DNA of 64,000 nt from Trifolium pratense (GCF_020283565.1 NC_060061.1:34881362-34945361); one strand, 5' to 3'. Positions 11,006 to 23,439 are shown, counted from the stretch's first letter. The notes: a model not told the origin generated them from the letters alone. Translations and numbers: made by a program.

Positions 11006-12684
11006 TGTTGAGACAAAATCTTATTTTGATGTTTTAAAGATAACAACCCTTAATTAAATTTTAATTTGATTCTGATCATTTTGTGATCTAACAAGTGCTC
11101 TTGAGTGATTTAATTTAAGAACAGATGCAATGGATTAAATTAACCTTGTTTCACTCATAAGAAAAGAATCAAACAAGTTTTAGACAAATCTGCAGTAAGA
11201 GAATGATCTCAGATTGGTCCCCAGACTTGTGTATTCTAAGGCATAAGCACTTATTTAAGTCAACTTGGTACAAGACAAGAATGAACTTTTAAGTTGGACT
11301 TATTAAAGGATCATAACAGTGCAAATAAGTCATTTAAGGCAAGGAATTAATTTTGGTTCTTGAGCTTACTCAAATAAGCTTCTTTAAGGAATAATAACTT
11401 CACATCTTGCAACAAGGCTTTATGTTCTCATAGAACATCATTAAAGAAGATAATCTAGACCAATAAGAACTCAGCAACAAGTACATACAGCTTGCATAGA
11501 AGCCTCACATCTGAATCAAGTACAAAACTTATGACAAGGGTGGCTACATTCCCCCATAAAATATTACTCATCTTACTATTCATGTGTCCTTTGAAGGACA
11601 AGTGAACAGTGGCTACTCTATGCCTTTGATGAAGAGTTTACAGCTGGTTGACAACTTGCAACAACTTGCAACAGCTATATTTTCGTTGGACCTTATCCAC
11701 ACCATCTCAGAGAATGGTCTCCAACGTCCTGGAGAATGATCTCCCAGTTTCTGCACTTAGGTGGCAATCTTATCCAAATGAATTCAAATCTTATTTTCCC
11801 ACATGGGAAATACATTTACAACGGATATACACTCAGAGACAACTCATTGACAGTTGGTGGAAGAATATTTCTGACCAACAAGTACAATGTGACAGTCAGA
11901 GACCATTAGAAGAATGATCTCCTGAAGCATCTCAAAGACAAAATCACATGGGCTGTTTTGTTTCTCTCACAACGGCTAGTTCCTCACTCACAACGGATAT
12001 GTGTGATGTCCAAGCAACAAAGGAGCATCTCCATCTATAAATAGCACGTTGGTTTAATTGGAAGAGCAAGAACTTCAAGCACACAAAGCAATCTAATACA
12101 TTCAATCAAGCTCTCCTTTTCACTCTTACTCTAAAGCTCTTTAGAAATCTAGGATCATATATTTGTAGAGTACTTTGAGTGTATCAATTTGTAAGCTTCA
12201 CATCCGGTTAGGTGTATAAGCTTAGATCCAAAGAAATTGTTGAAAAAACCTTAGGATTATCTCAAGTCAATTGGGTATAATTGATTGAGGTAGAGCAGCT
12301 GGTTATAGCTGGATACTTTGTGATCTTGGTTTAAGATCATAAAGGGTCTTTGATCTGGGCTTAGATCAAAGGGAAGTTTTCTGTAATCTTGGTCTAGATT
12401 ATAGTGGATAATCTCACGCAAGTGGGGACTGGAGTAGCCCATACTATTAAGGGGTGAACCAGGATAAATTCTTTGTGTGATCTTCTCTTCCCTTACTCTT
12501 TTATTTGTGCAAACACTAACTCACACGAATCACTATATTGCACTTACATTCGAGGAGAACGTTCTCCAGTTAATCTAACCATTTACTATCGTAGTGTGTT
12601 ATTGTGCTTAAATTGTTTTGCAGTTAAATTTTTAAAGGGTCACAATTCAAACCCCCCTTTCTTGTGACAAACATTGTTACTTCA
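11006..12684 (+). repeat. Element B 3' LTR (1679 bp)
   Basis: Aligns to 1430-3108 with a constant offset of 9576 bases, no gaps, and two substitutions seen by eye (11256 and 11612). All five quasi-palindromes and the TATA box are conserved. It is followed by the second AAGAT at 12685-12689. Confidence 0.95.
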
Positions 12685-15477
12685 AAGATGACTGCAAATC
12701 GCATGCATGTTGTTCATCCAGCCATCACCATCCCAATGTGCTTGAAAACTTCAAAATTAGACAACAATGAACTTTGCCACTGCAGATATGGTCATTTGAG
12801 CTTCAAAGGGCTCAACACTCTAGTGAAAAAGCAAATGGTAGAAGGCCTTCCTCAATTGAAAGATGAACAAAGCACCTGCAAACATTGCTTGACTGGGAAG
12901 CAACATAGGGAACCAATACCAAAATTTGCAAATTGGAGAACTACTAAGCAGCTTGAACTGGTTCACTCTGATATTTGTGGACCTATAACTCCTCAGTCCA
13001 ATGGTGGCAACAGGTACTTTATAACCTTTACAGATGATTTCAGTAGAAAAACTTGGACTTATGTGTTGAAAGATAAGAGCAGTGCATTTGATGAATTCAA
13101 GAAGTTCAAAATGCTAGTGGAAAAAGAGTCAAAATGTGAAATAATGTGCCTTAGAACTGATAGAGGTGGAGAATTTACTTCAACTGCTTTCAATGAATTT
13201 TGCAGTAACCATGGGATCAAGAGACAATTGACCACTGCTTACACTCCACAACAAAATGGAGTCTCAGAGAGAAAGAATAGAACTCTCTTGAATATGATAA
13301 GAAGCATGTTCAGTGGTAAGAGTGTACCAAAAAGTTTCTGGCCTGAAGCACTCAATTGGGCCACATACATCCTCAATAGGAGTCTCACTCTATCTGTCAA
13401 AGACATGACACCTCAGGAGGCTTGGAGTGGAAAGAAACCAACTGTTCAACACTTCAGAGTGTTTGGATGTATGGCTTATATGCATGTACCTGATAACCAC
13501 AGAAAAAAACTTGACGACAAGAGCTTAAAATGCATATTACTTGGTCTAAGTGAAGAATCCAAGACCTATAAGCTATATGATCCAATAAATAAAAGGGTAA
13601 TGATCAGTAGAGATGTAGTTTTTGAGGAAGATAAAGCATGGAATTGGAATAATGATACACATCATGAGTCCAATGATATGATAAGTGTTGATGGCAGCAC
13701 TAGTGAGTCAAATGACAATGAAGAACATAGTGAAACAGAAGAAAATTTTGAGGATGAAGACATCATTGAAAGCAGCAATGCTCAAAGACATGATCAAGCA
13801 GAATCAAGCAGTGACATGAACACAGAAAGTGATGAATTAAGTCCAAGAGAAGTAAGAAGACCAGGTTACTTGAATGACTATGTTATAGGAGATGAAATTG
13901 ATGAGCAATTGCAGAATATGATGATTCAAGCAATGTTTAGCACTAGCAATGATCCCAGCAACTATGATGAAGCAGTGAAACATGATGTGTGGAGAGAGGC
14001 TATGAATCAAGAAATTCAAGCCATAGAAAAGAATGATACCTGGGAATTAGCAACTCTTCCTGAAGGAGCTAAAAATATTGGAGTGAAATGGATCTATAAA
14101 ACAAAGTACAATGAGAAGGGTGAGATTGAAAAGCACAAAGCTAGACTTGTTGCTAAAGGCTACTCTCAGCAACATGGAATTGATTACAATGAAGTGTTTG
14201 CTCCTGTAGCTAGATGGGATACCATAAGAACTATTCTTGCAGTTGCAGCCAGTGAAAATTGGACAATATACCAGTTAGATGTAAAAAGTGCATTTTTACA
14301 TGGAGAATTGACAGAGAATGTGTATGTGGAACAGCCCAAAGGTTATCAGAAGAAAGGAGACAAAGTATATAAGCTGAAGAAGGCATTGTATGGACTGAAA
14401 CAAGCCCCTAGAGTTTGGTACAGCAAAATTGAAGCTTACTTTGGACAAGAGAAATTTGAGAAATGTCCTGATGAACATACTTGATTTGTAAAACAAGATG
14501 AAGGAAACATCCTCATTGTAAGTCTTTATGTTGATGACCTGATATACATTGGAAACAACTCAGAGATGTTTGAAGATTTCAAACACTCCATGAAAAAGAG
14601 ATTTGCTATGACAGACTTAGGCCAGATGAGATACTTTCTTGGAGTAGAAGTAACACAAGATAAGTATGAAATTTTCATAAATCAGCAAAAGTATGCTAAA
14701 GAAATATTGTCAAGATTTGAGATGGGAATGTGTAATATTGTAAGCAGCCCTATTGTACCAGGATGCAAGCTAAGCAAAGATGAAAATGGAAAGCAGGTTG
14801 ATGCTACCAAGTACAAGCAGATTGTGGGATGCTTGATGTATCTACTTGCTTCTAGGCCTGACTTGGCTTTTTCTGTTTGTCTGATTGCTAGATACATGGA
14901 CAAACCTACAGATATGCATCTCACTGCAGCAAAAAGGATTCTGAGGTATCTTAAAGGTATAATGAGTCTAGGCATATTGTACAAGAGAGGCAGTGAATTA
15001 CAACTTCAAGGGTGGACAGATTCAGATTATGCTGGTGACATTGATGACAGAAGAAGTACCTCAGGATATGTATTCAAACTTGGCTTAAGTGCTATTTCAT
15101 GGTCCTCCAAGAAGCAGCCTATAGTGACACTCTCCACAACAGAAGCTGAATTTGTTGCAGCAGCTTCATGTGCCTGCCAAGCAGTGTGGCTGAAGAAAAT
15201 TCTGCATCAATTAAGGAAAGATCAGAACAAGAGCACTGTTATCTTCTGTGATAACAGCTCCTCAATAAAAGTGTCAAAGAATCCCATAATGCATGGAAGA
15301 ATGAAGCATATTGATGTGAGGTATTATTTTCTAAGAGACCTTGTCAAAGATGGAATTCTTGAGTTGAAGCACTGCAGCACAAGTGATCAAATTGCAGATG
15401 CCATGACCAAGCCTCTAAAGCTAGAGTCATTTACCAAATTCAGAGAAATGCTAGGTGTTTGCAAATTGAGTGATTGA
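12685..15477 (+). pseudogene. Element A Pol (integrase, RT, RNase H), 3' part of split polyprotein
   Basis: Continues element A after the insertion. The apparent ATG at 12664 lies in the LTR of B and is not part of A. It holds a GAG-pre-integrase segment (CRYGHLSFKGL...CKHCLTGK), integrase with D in VHSDICGP, D in RTDRGGE and E in NGVSERKN, RT with YQLDVKSAFLHG and [12 protein letters not shown], then a TGA stop at 14482-14484 in the same frame, then the YVDD box and RNase H (DSDYAGD, STTEAEF, DNSSS, ADAMTKP). Coding resumes in frame right after the stop, so it is a single nonsense change and not a frameshift. The stop separates the RT fingers/palm from the catalytic YVDD. Confidence 0.92.
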
Positions 15478-15525
15478 GTTGTATTGTTGATTGATTGAAC
15501 TGTATTTTTTGATTGTTTTGTGTAG

Positions 15526-15539
15526 ATTAAGGGTGGATA
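15526..15539 (+). promoter_or_regulatory. Element A polypurine tract
   Basis: Purine-rich GATTAAGGGTGGAT directly before the TGTTA of the 3' LTR and 48 bases after the RNase H stop. This is the expected place for plus-strand priming. Confidence 0.6.
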
Positions 15540-15716
15540 TGTTAGGTGTAATCTACCCTCTAAGAATCTAATTTGGATTGTAAGCATTGGGCTTGCCTAT
15601 GGGCTTGTGGCTTGTGCTAGTTAGCTTGCTTGGCCCATAAGCTAAGTGTTGTAACTCCTATATAAGGAGCCTCCCTTGATTGTGAATGAATAGAATGCAC
15701 ACTTATGATCTTAACA
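15540..15716 (+). repeat. Element A 3' LTR (about 177 bp)
   Basis: Begins TGTTAGGTG and ends CTTAACA, giving TGTTA/TAACA inverted termini. A TATA box (TATATAAG) lies at 15659-15666. The right border is inferred from the inverted termini because the partner LTR is outside the window. Confidence 0.65.
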
Positions 15717-17443
15717 CTGGCTTCACCTAAAATTGATTTTAGGCTTCTAGAATCAATTTCATTACAACTAGCCAAACACCCTGTGAAAATGAAAACTCAC
15801 GTTTGGCCCTTTTAAACACGTGTTTTCTGGTTGCAATGCCTATCCAAACATACCCATTGACCATAGTGTGATTGGTGGTAGCTTGGGAAAAGACAATGGA
15901 ATGGAGAGAGATGTTTTAATATTGAACAAAAACTTTATTGTTATTAAGCAAAAAAGCGTGAACTTACAATATAATCAAGATAAGGGGCGGAGCCCCGGAG
16001 CCCGGACTGGGCAGGGTCATGACCCGTCCCAAAGTTTTTAATTTTTTTTTCTTCATTATTATACTATTTAACGGCGGTTTTAAACCCCGCTAAATAGTTT
16101 GTGTAGTTTGACTGTTTTTGATTTGTGGGGGTTTCAAACTCTCTCTAAATGGACGACCCAAAATTCTTTTAGTGCTTTTCAGTTTGCGGGGTTCCAAACC
16201 TCCCTCTATTTTGAAGTTGACATTCTAATTTACAAGGTTTTTAACCTCTTTTATTGTTTACTAATTTATAAATGTTTTAAAATGTGTAATTTATTATGTC
16301 AAAGTATTTAAGTTTTTTTTTTTTTGAGAAAAGTATTCAATTTTTATTTAAAATAGAGTTTTAGTGTTTAAAATTCATGATTGATCAATTTTTTGTTAAA
16401 AAATATTTAAATTTTTGTTGGCGAGATTCATATAATATTATAAACATAAATACAAGAACTAATTAAGAAGTATGAAGTTTACATACATGAATTGACATAA
16501 AATATATTTCACGATACATTTTAAAAATTTATTTATTAAAAATGATAATAGTCCAAATTTTGACTATTTTTTAGATATTCATATTAAACACACACTCGAT
16601 ATGATATTATTTTTTTTAAGTAATGTTTTTTGCATATTCGATTTATATTTATAACAGCCCTCCTCGATAGAAGTAGTGTAGATATTGAATTCATTTTGCT
16701 TAAAAAAGTAAATAAATTTCGGTCTATCATTGTTTTTCCAATAGTGACCATAAGGCTTCTACGTGTGGGGTTTCAAACTTTCAATGCTCCGAGAGGGACA
16801 CGGCAACTCTTCATATTTGTCATATATGTGTCATATGATTAATTCTCTCATCAATGATGTCATTTATTTTACGCAAAATGTTACTGTAACTACTAGTGTT
16901 CTTTGGATACTAGTTACAAAAATTAAATAGAGTAAAAATTCTTGAAACTTGCATATTTTATTTTTTAAATTATAAAAAAATATTATTTTCGAAACAAAAT
17001 TTATTTGTTTTGATTTTTTTAACTAATGCTTCAGGCACTAACTAGTTAGCATACACTTATTTTATTACTGGTTATCTAATTAATATAAAGTGAATTAATA
17101 TTGAATTTAAAGTCTACTCAAGCAAAATGTATCAACTTATAAACCTATTAGTGAAAACACTCGATTATTTCCATATTGATGGCCAAGAAGCATAAAAAAT
17201 ACTCAAGAAAAGTGACATTGGTAAGAATATATACTAATTAATTACAACAATAACACTAACAAGGGAGTGTATAAAGTGCTCCAGATGAGTTTTAATATAC
17301 ATATATATAGTGCAATAACTATATTTAACAAGCATAAAATATAATTAGTCAAAAAAAAAAAGCATAAAATATAATTGAAAAAAAAAATCATAAAATATAT
17401 TACAAATTAGTTCTGACCAAATGCATGCATGTAAGTAAATAAA
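15717..17443. other. Repeat-rich intergenic DNA
   Basis: No gene. From 15977 there is a GGGGCGGAGCCCCGG block and then short GGGGTTTCAAAC-like blocks (about 16124, 16190, 16766), with the look of a decayed DNA transposon. The 15861-15926 segment recurs diverged at 17914-17978. From 16800 on the sequence is AT-rich with no recognised feature. Confidence 0.45.
15861..15926 (+). repeat. Diverged 65-bp direct repeat, copy 1
   Basis: Contains GTGTGATTGG, GGGAAAAGACAA and GGAGAGA...TTTAATATTGAA in the same order as 17914-17978. Possibly fragments of one repeat family, or flanks separated by an insertion of about 2 kb. Confidence 0.6.
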
Positions 17444-17623
17444 CTATTTAGTGGAATCGTCAATGCAGCAACAGGCACAAATTTTTTTATGGACAATCAT
17501 AACCTCATTGACTATAACGAAAACTATGTGACGCATGATGCGGCCTCTCATGGGCGGCAGGACTCGCTGTTGCCGGCCACCACCATCTCCGCCATGACTC
17601 AGCTTGTTCATTTTCTTCTCCAT
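17444..17623 (-). CDS. Possible small 59-residue protein gene
   Basis: From the ATG at 17623-17621 the minus strand encodes 59 residues: a basic N-terminus, a Gly-rich turn (GGDGGGRQQR), a PPMRGRIMRHI segment, a hydrophobic stretch and a Cys cluster (CACCC). GC content rises over 17530-17600 compared with the AT-rich surroundings. A minus-strand TATA-like run (about 17698-17689) lies about 70 bases upstream, so the leader would be short. Gly-rich tails followed by PP(K/M)RG-type segments occur in small unannotated plant proteins, but I cannot name a family. It is short, so chance cannot be excluded. Confidence 0.35.
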   Translation of the reverse strand: MEKKMNKLSHGGDGGGRQQRVLPPMRGRIMRHIVFVIVNEVMIVHKKICACCCIDDSTK

Positions 17624-17913
17624 TTGATTCTGATTGAAATAATCTATCAACTTTGTATATAGTTATCACATAAATTAAGCTTGTTTTAGTATATATAGTT
17701 GGCTAGGGTGAGAAGATACTAGGAAGATGGCCTTATCTTTTAACTTTATTTAGGGGTTACATTACATTACATCAATATGCTAGTTGTTAGTTGTACCTCA
17801 CTAATTAGCATGGGCCTGTATGTATACATTATATGAAATTTGAGAAGATACATTATGAAAATTGTCAACAAATTAGAGGTGTGAAACGGAACAATTTCCT
17901 ATTAGAAATATTC

Positions 17914-17978
17914 TATATAGTGTGATTGGTAGCGTGGGAAAAGACAAAATAGAAGGGAGAGAAATGTTTCAATATTGA
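17914..17978 (+). repeat. Diverged 65-bp direct repeat, copy 2
   Basis: Same order of blocks as 15861-15926 (GTGTGATTGGTAGC, GGGAAAAGACAA, GGGAGAGAAATGTTTCAATATTGAA), with several substitutions and small gaps. Confidence 0.6.
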
Positions 17979-18242
17979 AAACACGAGGTTTGACATTTTT
18001 TCACCCAAAATATTTTAAAAATTTAGTACTCCTATTGTATACAAATAGAGAGGACATACCCCATAATATCTTATTTAATAATTCCAAATATGCCCTTGTA
18101 TAATATAAAATATAAGAACCCATATAGTATAGGTTAAGAAGTCACGTATCGGTTGCAAGATGGTCTGAATATGTTGTTTATAAGTGAGGACAATTTTCAC
18201 ATGACAAACCGATTTTGTAAGGTTAAACTCAAAATTTTAAGA

Positions 18243-18254
18243 TGGTATCAGAGT
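18243..18254 (+). promoter_or_regulatory. TRIM primer binding site
   Basis: TGGTATCAGAGT, matching the initiator tRNA-Met primer consensus TGGTATCAGAGC at 11 of 12 bases, just after the first LTR. Confidence 0.75.
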
Positions 18255-18429
18255 CTCCTCTACAATCCGTTGGACCGTCTGCTACCGGGTTTCCGATCGG
18301 GTCATCCATCATTTATATCCGCGCCCCAAACTCAATAGTTTGGACGCAACGGGGTGTGTTAAGAAATCTCACATCAATTGCAAGATGACTTGAATATGTG
18401 TTTATAACTAAGAGCAATCATCACTTTAC

Positions 18430-18882
18430 TGTAAGATTTTCAACAAATTCATAAACGAAATTCAACCTTAAACAACGGAAACGAAATTGAATTTAAATAG
18501 CCGAAATACCTCCCGCCATTGCTATTGCTTAAAGCTTGTTCCAAGCTTGTTCCTGTTGAGGATTGATCTTGCTTGAGGTTGTTGAAGCTCTTCTAAACCT
18601 TATACAATCTCCCTTAGATGGTGTAAGTCACTGAATAGAGATATGAGGCTTAGGGAACCAAAACAAGGGTTACACTCTATTTATAATTTTTGTCCATCAC
18701 AAAAATATCTTAAGTGCAATCATAACTGCCACACTATCTTTATGAGCGGTTACTATATTTGAGGGAAAGAATAAAGACCATAATTTAGGCTTAATGGATA
18801 ATTACCACAATGTGTACTCAATAGTAATTATCCCTTATTTAAATTAATAAATAAAGAAACTTAAAAGGAGATAAATCTAACA
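18430..18882 (-). repeat. Element C 3' LTR (453 bp)
   Basis: On the plus strand it starts TGTAAGATTTTC and ends AAATCTAACA. On the element's own strand it has a TATAAATAGAG box near 18686-18676. It contains AGATG, which the other LTR lacks (about 18617). Confidence 0.9.
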
Positions 18883-18895
18883 TTCTCCCACTTGG
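18883..18895 (-). promoter_or_regulatory. Element C polypurine tract
   Basis: The minus strand reads CCAAGTGGGAGAA immediately before the TG of the LTR. Confidence 0.7.
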
Positions 18896-19379
18896 TCGAC
18901 ATATTCTTTCACTCACAATAATAAGAAACAAGACACATGGATCATAGCGATAGGTCCTCTATAATATCGAGTATTATCTTCTATGTATCACAATGTAACG
19001 AGTCTCTAACCGAATATAACTTAATGAATAAACTCATAACATTTATGTTTATTCAGGTTCCAAACTTAAGCGATATTTCTCAAAATCAAATGTGTACGTA
19101 CACTTTAGAACTTAAAACATGAGAAAATATCATATATAGAGTTTCATAAAACAAAAATCGTTATTATAACGAAAATCAGATATAGGAACCAAGTCTCATT
19201 CTTTCTATATGATCCTTAAATTTTTAGGATGGCATGCCTTTAGTTAAAGGATCGACAATCATCAATTCAGTACTAATATGATTGATCAATAACAATCATT
19301 TGATCCTTAATGCACTCTCTTACGATTAAGTCCTTAATGTCGATATACTTAATTCGACTTCCACGGCTAAGTACTTAAT

Positions 19380-22215
19380 GTCGATATACTTAATCCGACT
19401 TCCACTTTTGTTATTCTTAGTCATAAAACCGCAACTGAATTGTCATAATACATCTTTAGTGGTCAAAAGATTGAATCTACAATTTTCAACTCATAATTGA
19501 AACTCTTCATTCATACACCATGTGATGTAGTCTCAAACAAAATACGAACTTAGCTTCCATTGTGGAAGTGACGGTCAATGTCTGTTTTGCGCTTTTTCAA
19601 GAAACAACTCCACCGGCTAACATGAAAATGTAACCGGATGTTGATTTTCTTAAGTCAACGTAGCCCGTAATCTCTTAATTAGAGTAACCTTTGACCTCTA
19701 AAATTTCAGTTCGTATATACATAAGCATGTAGTCTTTGGTACCTTAAAGTACCTAGTTACTTTATTTGCAGCTTTCCAGTGTTCCATATCTGGATTCTCT
19801 AATATCTGTTTAATATTCCAATTGCAAATGCATTGTCAGACAGTGTGCGAATCTGAGCATACATTAGGCTTCCACCGATGGAAGCATATAGAATATTAAG
19901 CATTTGTTTCCTCTCAAAATCGTTATTTGGGCATAGGTCCAAATAGAACCTATCACCCTTCACAATGGATGCTATACGTGGTGAACAACATTTCATCTAA
20001 AACTTCTCTAAGACTTTATTGATATGAGCCTCTTATGACAAATCTAGAATTCTACGAACTCTATCTCTTTGAATCTTAATGCCCATTGACATAAGAAGTG
20101 TCACTCATATCTGTATATCACAACTCTTAGAGAGAATTTGTTTCACCTTATATAGCAAACTTTTATCATCAATAGCAAGTAAAATATCATCCATGAACAA
20201 AATAAGAAAACAAATTCTACTCTCACTGACCTTCTGGTATATACATTGATCCATAATGTTCTCTACAAATCCAAATGAAGAGATGACACCATGAAAATTT
20301 TAAATACCACCGAAAGGAAGCTTGTTTGAGTCCATATATAGATTTCTTAAGCTTGCATACTAAAAGCTCATCACCACTAGAAGAAATTCCTTCGGGTTAT
20401 TTCATTTAAACCCCTTCTTCTAGATATCCATTCAAAATGCAGTTTTCACATTCATGTAAGAACGTTTCAGCACCAATATTATAGTCCGACTTTTGTAAAT
20501 ATACCACATAATCACTAGCTATAGGTGACTTTCTTTCTCTAGTAATCTTTCATAATGTTGGATGAACATTTTGTTCAATAATTTCAAAATTCTTGAACAT
20601 CTTCATTTACTAGATTATTATAAGCCGCTTGTGAAACTTTAATAACTGATTGTCTAATACCCATTTGAGCTTGAGGGGTAATACAAATGACAATCAATTG
20701 ATCACTTAAAGTAGGAGGCTCAACATCAATATTACTTTATCAGAACAAATGTCCTCGAATTGATTGCTCCCACTAATCAAGTCATTTTCAAGAAACTTTG
20801 CATTTCTTGATTCCACAATTCTAGTGCTATGAGATGGACACTATAACTTACCCTTTAGATTTTTTCGGCATATCCAATGAGATACCTACTTATAATAATA
20901 GGGTCTAATTTCTTGTGGATTTTAAAGTCTTACTTTAGACGGGCATCCCCAACTGCGTATATGACACAAACTCGGTTTTCAACCTTTAAATAATTAAAAA
21001 AGGTGTCTTTGAGACAACCTTAGTTGGAACACGGTTTGATACACTACCGTTTTAAGAGTTTCGCTCCACAATGACTTCGAAAGTCCGGAGTTGCTACGCA
21101 TACTCCTAACTATGTCCATTCTCAGTATATCTGTAATAATATTTTTCACCTCTATAATTTCTCACGGTCTTAATTTGCTTTTCGCATTATTTTCTACTTC
21201 AGCCTTAAAACTTTATAGGCTTCCAATGCTTCATAATTATTATGAAGAAAGTAGACATACATATATCGTGAGTAATCATCAATGAAGGAGATGAAGTATT
21301 TCGGACCTTGTATGTCCATGTCTGGACAACAAATATCTGAATGTATGATTTCTAATATTTCAGTTTTCCTCTTAGCACATTTCTTATATGTGTTAATTTG
21401 CTTTCCCTGAATGCAATTTACACAAGTCTCAAAATTAGTGAAATTTAAAGTACTAAGTGCTCCATCATTCACTAGTCTTTTAATTTTCTGAATGGAGATA
21501 TGTCTTAATCTCCGGTGCCACAGAATAGAGGATTCCTTATTCATAACACACCATTTAGTTTCAGCTTGAACATGCATAACATTATTAGTGGCATCAATTT
21601 AAAAATTAATTGAGAAAAGAGACAATTGGATAATACTCATTTCCGACAAATTTAGATTTATAAAACAAACTGAAAGACGTTTTATAAAAATAAAGAAATA
21701 TCCCAATGGTTCAAGCCTTGAGATAGAAATTAAATTTCTAGAAAAACTTGGAATATAAATAAAAGTATTTTTCAAATTTAAAACAAAGCCACTACTGAAA
21801 AAATTAAATTGCATGTTTCAACAGCCTCTATATGTGAACGCATCTTGACTTCCTGAATAGATGCCTTGCTCACTTGGAAGCGTTTTTCTTAAGCTGATTA
21901 TACATTGTAAGGTATTCGATAATCATGGATTGTAGGACCAAAATCAATCCACCATGTGTTATAAATAACATCAACCATATTAGACTCAGACAAATGAGAT
22001 TAGTTTATCTTTCAAGATCGTGATCTTTCCCATATTTGCATTATAACATCTTTATCAATTTCCATCACCAATCTTTCTTCTTCTTGAACACACATGGTCA
22101 AGAGTTCATTGACTGACCATTTATCCTTATGTGTGTTATAAGAAATTATGAACAGTTGATACGGGGATGGAAGAGTGCTCAAAATATAATGCATAAGGAA
22201 ATATGTTAATCTCAA
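19380..22215 (-). pseudogene. Element C Gag-Pol remnants
   Basis: In element order: a UBN2-type Gag piece at 22215-22012 (SYNTHKDKW, NELLTMCVQEEERLVME), a protease-tail piece at 21814-21599 (YIPSFSRNLISISRL), and GAG-pre-integrase plus the integrase start at 21577-21194 (WHRRLRHIS, CVNCIQGKQ, IHSDICCPD, FIDDYSRYMYVYF). RT is near 20215-20110, where the catalytic YVDD box reads F-M-D-D (FMDDILLA). An RT/RNase H linker lies at 19996-19799 (KGDRFYLDLCPNND, GSLMYAQIRT), and RNase H traces at about 19660-19510 (STSGYIFMLAGGVVS, then a stop, then KSAKQTLTVTSTMEA). Stops and frameshifts between the blocks show long decay. Confidence 0.85.
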
Positions 22216-23309
22216 AAGTATTTAGTTGTGCTGCTATATCCCTCATTCGCATGATGTGTCAATGCACACCTTTCATGATGATGAGTTTCATGGATGAAAA
22301 GTTCATAATTAAGGTGATAACGCCAGTGCCTTATATGATATTAAACTGTTCATCATTGACCTTAAGCAATGCTTGAACATTACTATGCTGATCAACACAA
22401 CCATGAATGCTAGCGAAGATGTTGGTCTTTATGAATATCATACTGAGACGATTAGATCGCTCCCACATCTCATAAATATCGACATCTTCCTGAAGGTTAA
22501 CATTTGTAGTAGGAGATGGTTCGTCTTTCCGAATAGCATAGTCAAATATTCATTCATCCTAAATGAAGAAAAACTCTCTCCTTCTACACCTTATTATTTT
22601 CATCCTTTAGTTCGGGAATTTCACACTTAAAATCAGAAAAATTTAATAGGCTGCATAGCTGTAAAAATTAAATTTACATGCTTATAATTAAATCGAGACT
22701 ACTAAACAAATATCATGTTTTACCAATGTAAATCATGTTTCAAACTATGAACCTAGTGACATAAAAACTTACCTGTAGGCTAAAGTTTTATTCAATTATA
22801 TTCATATAACTTAATAATAAAACTATCAAATTATGTTCCTTTTCTAATCCCTGCGGGTAAATTAGAAAATATAATTTAATATTTTATCCTAATTAATCAT
22901 ACATAAACATAATAAAAATTCATGTGGGATAAAATTTACTACGTTAAATATAATCAATTATCATCAATGTCACTAACTTGATTTTAAACTCTCAATATAT
23001 AATTTCACTCGATTAAAGATGTTGTGGCTACTCCTTAATCAAATAAAATCATATAAATCATTTTGACATTTAATTCATAATATTCAATTGCATAAAATGT
23101 AACCAATTAATTTTTAATGTACATTATTTTCATGATTAAAACTTAAATATCATGTTGGTTGGTTACAAAAATTAACCATATAATAATAACAATTAAGTGC
23201 ATTGAAATGAATGCAATTAAAAACCGAATGGAATAGGTGCAAATCCAATGGTTACAGAACTTAAAACCCGAATAAATATAACTTAAATGCAAATAAATAT
23301 TAAAACGGT

Positions 23310-23372
23310 GCACGCAGCCTAGCGGTTGCACGCAATGGATGCAATAACCAGGTCCCGGGTTCGATACTACTT
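23310..23372 (+). repeat. tRNA-like (SINE-type) segment
   Basis: An A-box-like CAGCCTAGCGGTTGC and, about 40 bases on, a B-box-like CCGGGTTCGATAC. Internal RNA polymerase III boxes at this spacing suggest a tRNA-derived sequence. No full cloverleaf was drawn, so this is not called a tRNA gene. Confidence 0.5.
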
Positions 23373-23439
23373 TTGTGATTTTTATTTTAATCAACGCTGT
23401 TCATAATTAAATAAAAAAAAAAATTTCTCAAAACAGAAA

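Larger units (their letters stand above)
1430..12684 (+). mobile_element. Element B: young sirevirus-like Ty1/copia retrotransposon
   Basis: Complete 11.3-kb element: two 1679-bp LTRs starting TGTTGAGACAA and ending TTACTTCA, a primer binding site two bases after the 5' LTR, Gag, Pol in copia order, a third long ORF downstream of Pol, and repeated GGGGGAG polypurine tracts before the 3' LTR. Long LTRs, a large 3' ORF and multiple polypurine tracts are known traits of the Sirevirus/Maximus lineage of legumes and other plants. The LTRs differ at two aligned positions (C1680/T11256 and A2036/G11612), so insertion was recent. The element lies in the same orientation as its target A. Confidence 0.95.
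327..15716 (+). mobile_element. Element A: Ty1/copia retrotransposon split by element B
   Basis: The order Gag (UBN2 type), CCHC knuckle, protease, integrase, reverse transcriptase, RNase H is the Ty1/copia order. The coding region stops at 1429 and resumes at 12685; in between is the complete element B flanked by AAGAT direct repeats. The right end is a short LTR at 15540-15716. The left LTR is not in the window. Besides the insertion, A has an in-frame stop inside RT, so this copy is dead. Copia assignment is firm; lineage (Tork-like from the short LTR and Gag type) is a guess. Confidence 0.9.

Noticed and set aside
12664..12684. Apparent ATG start of the element A Pol ORF
   Set aside because: This codon lies in the LTR of element B; the A reading frame only begins after the AAGAT duplication.
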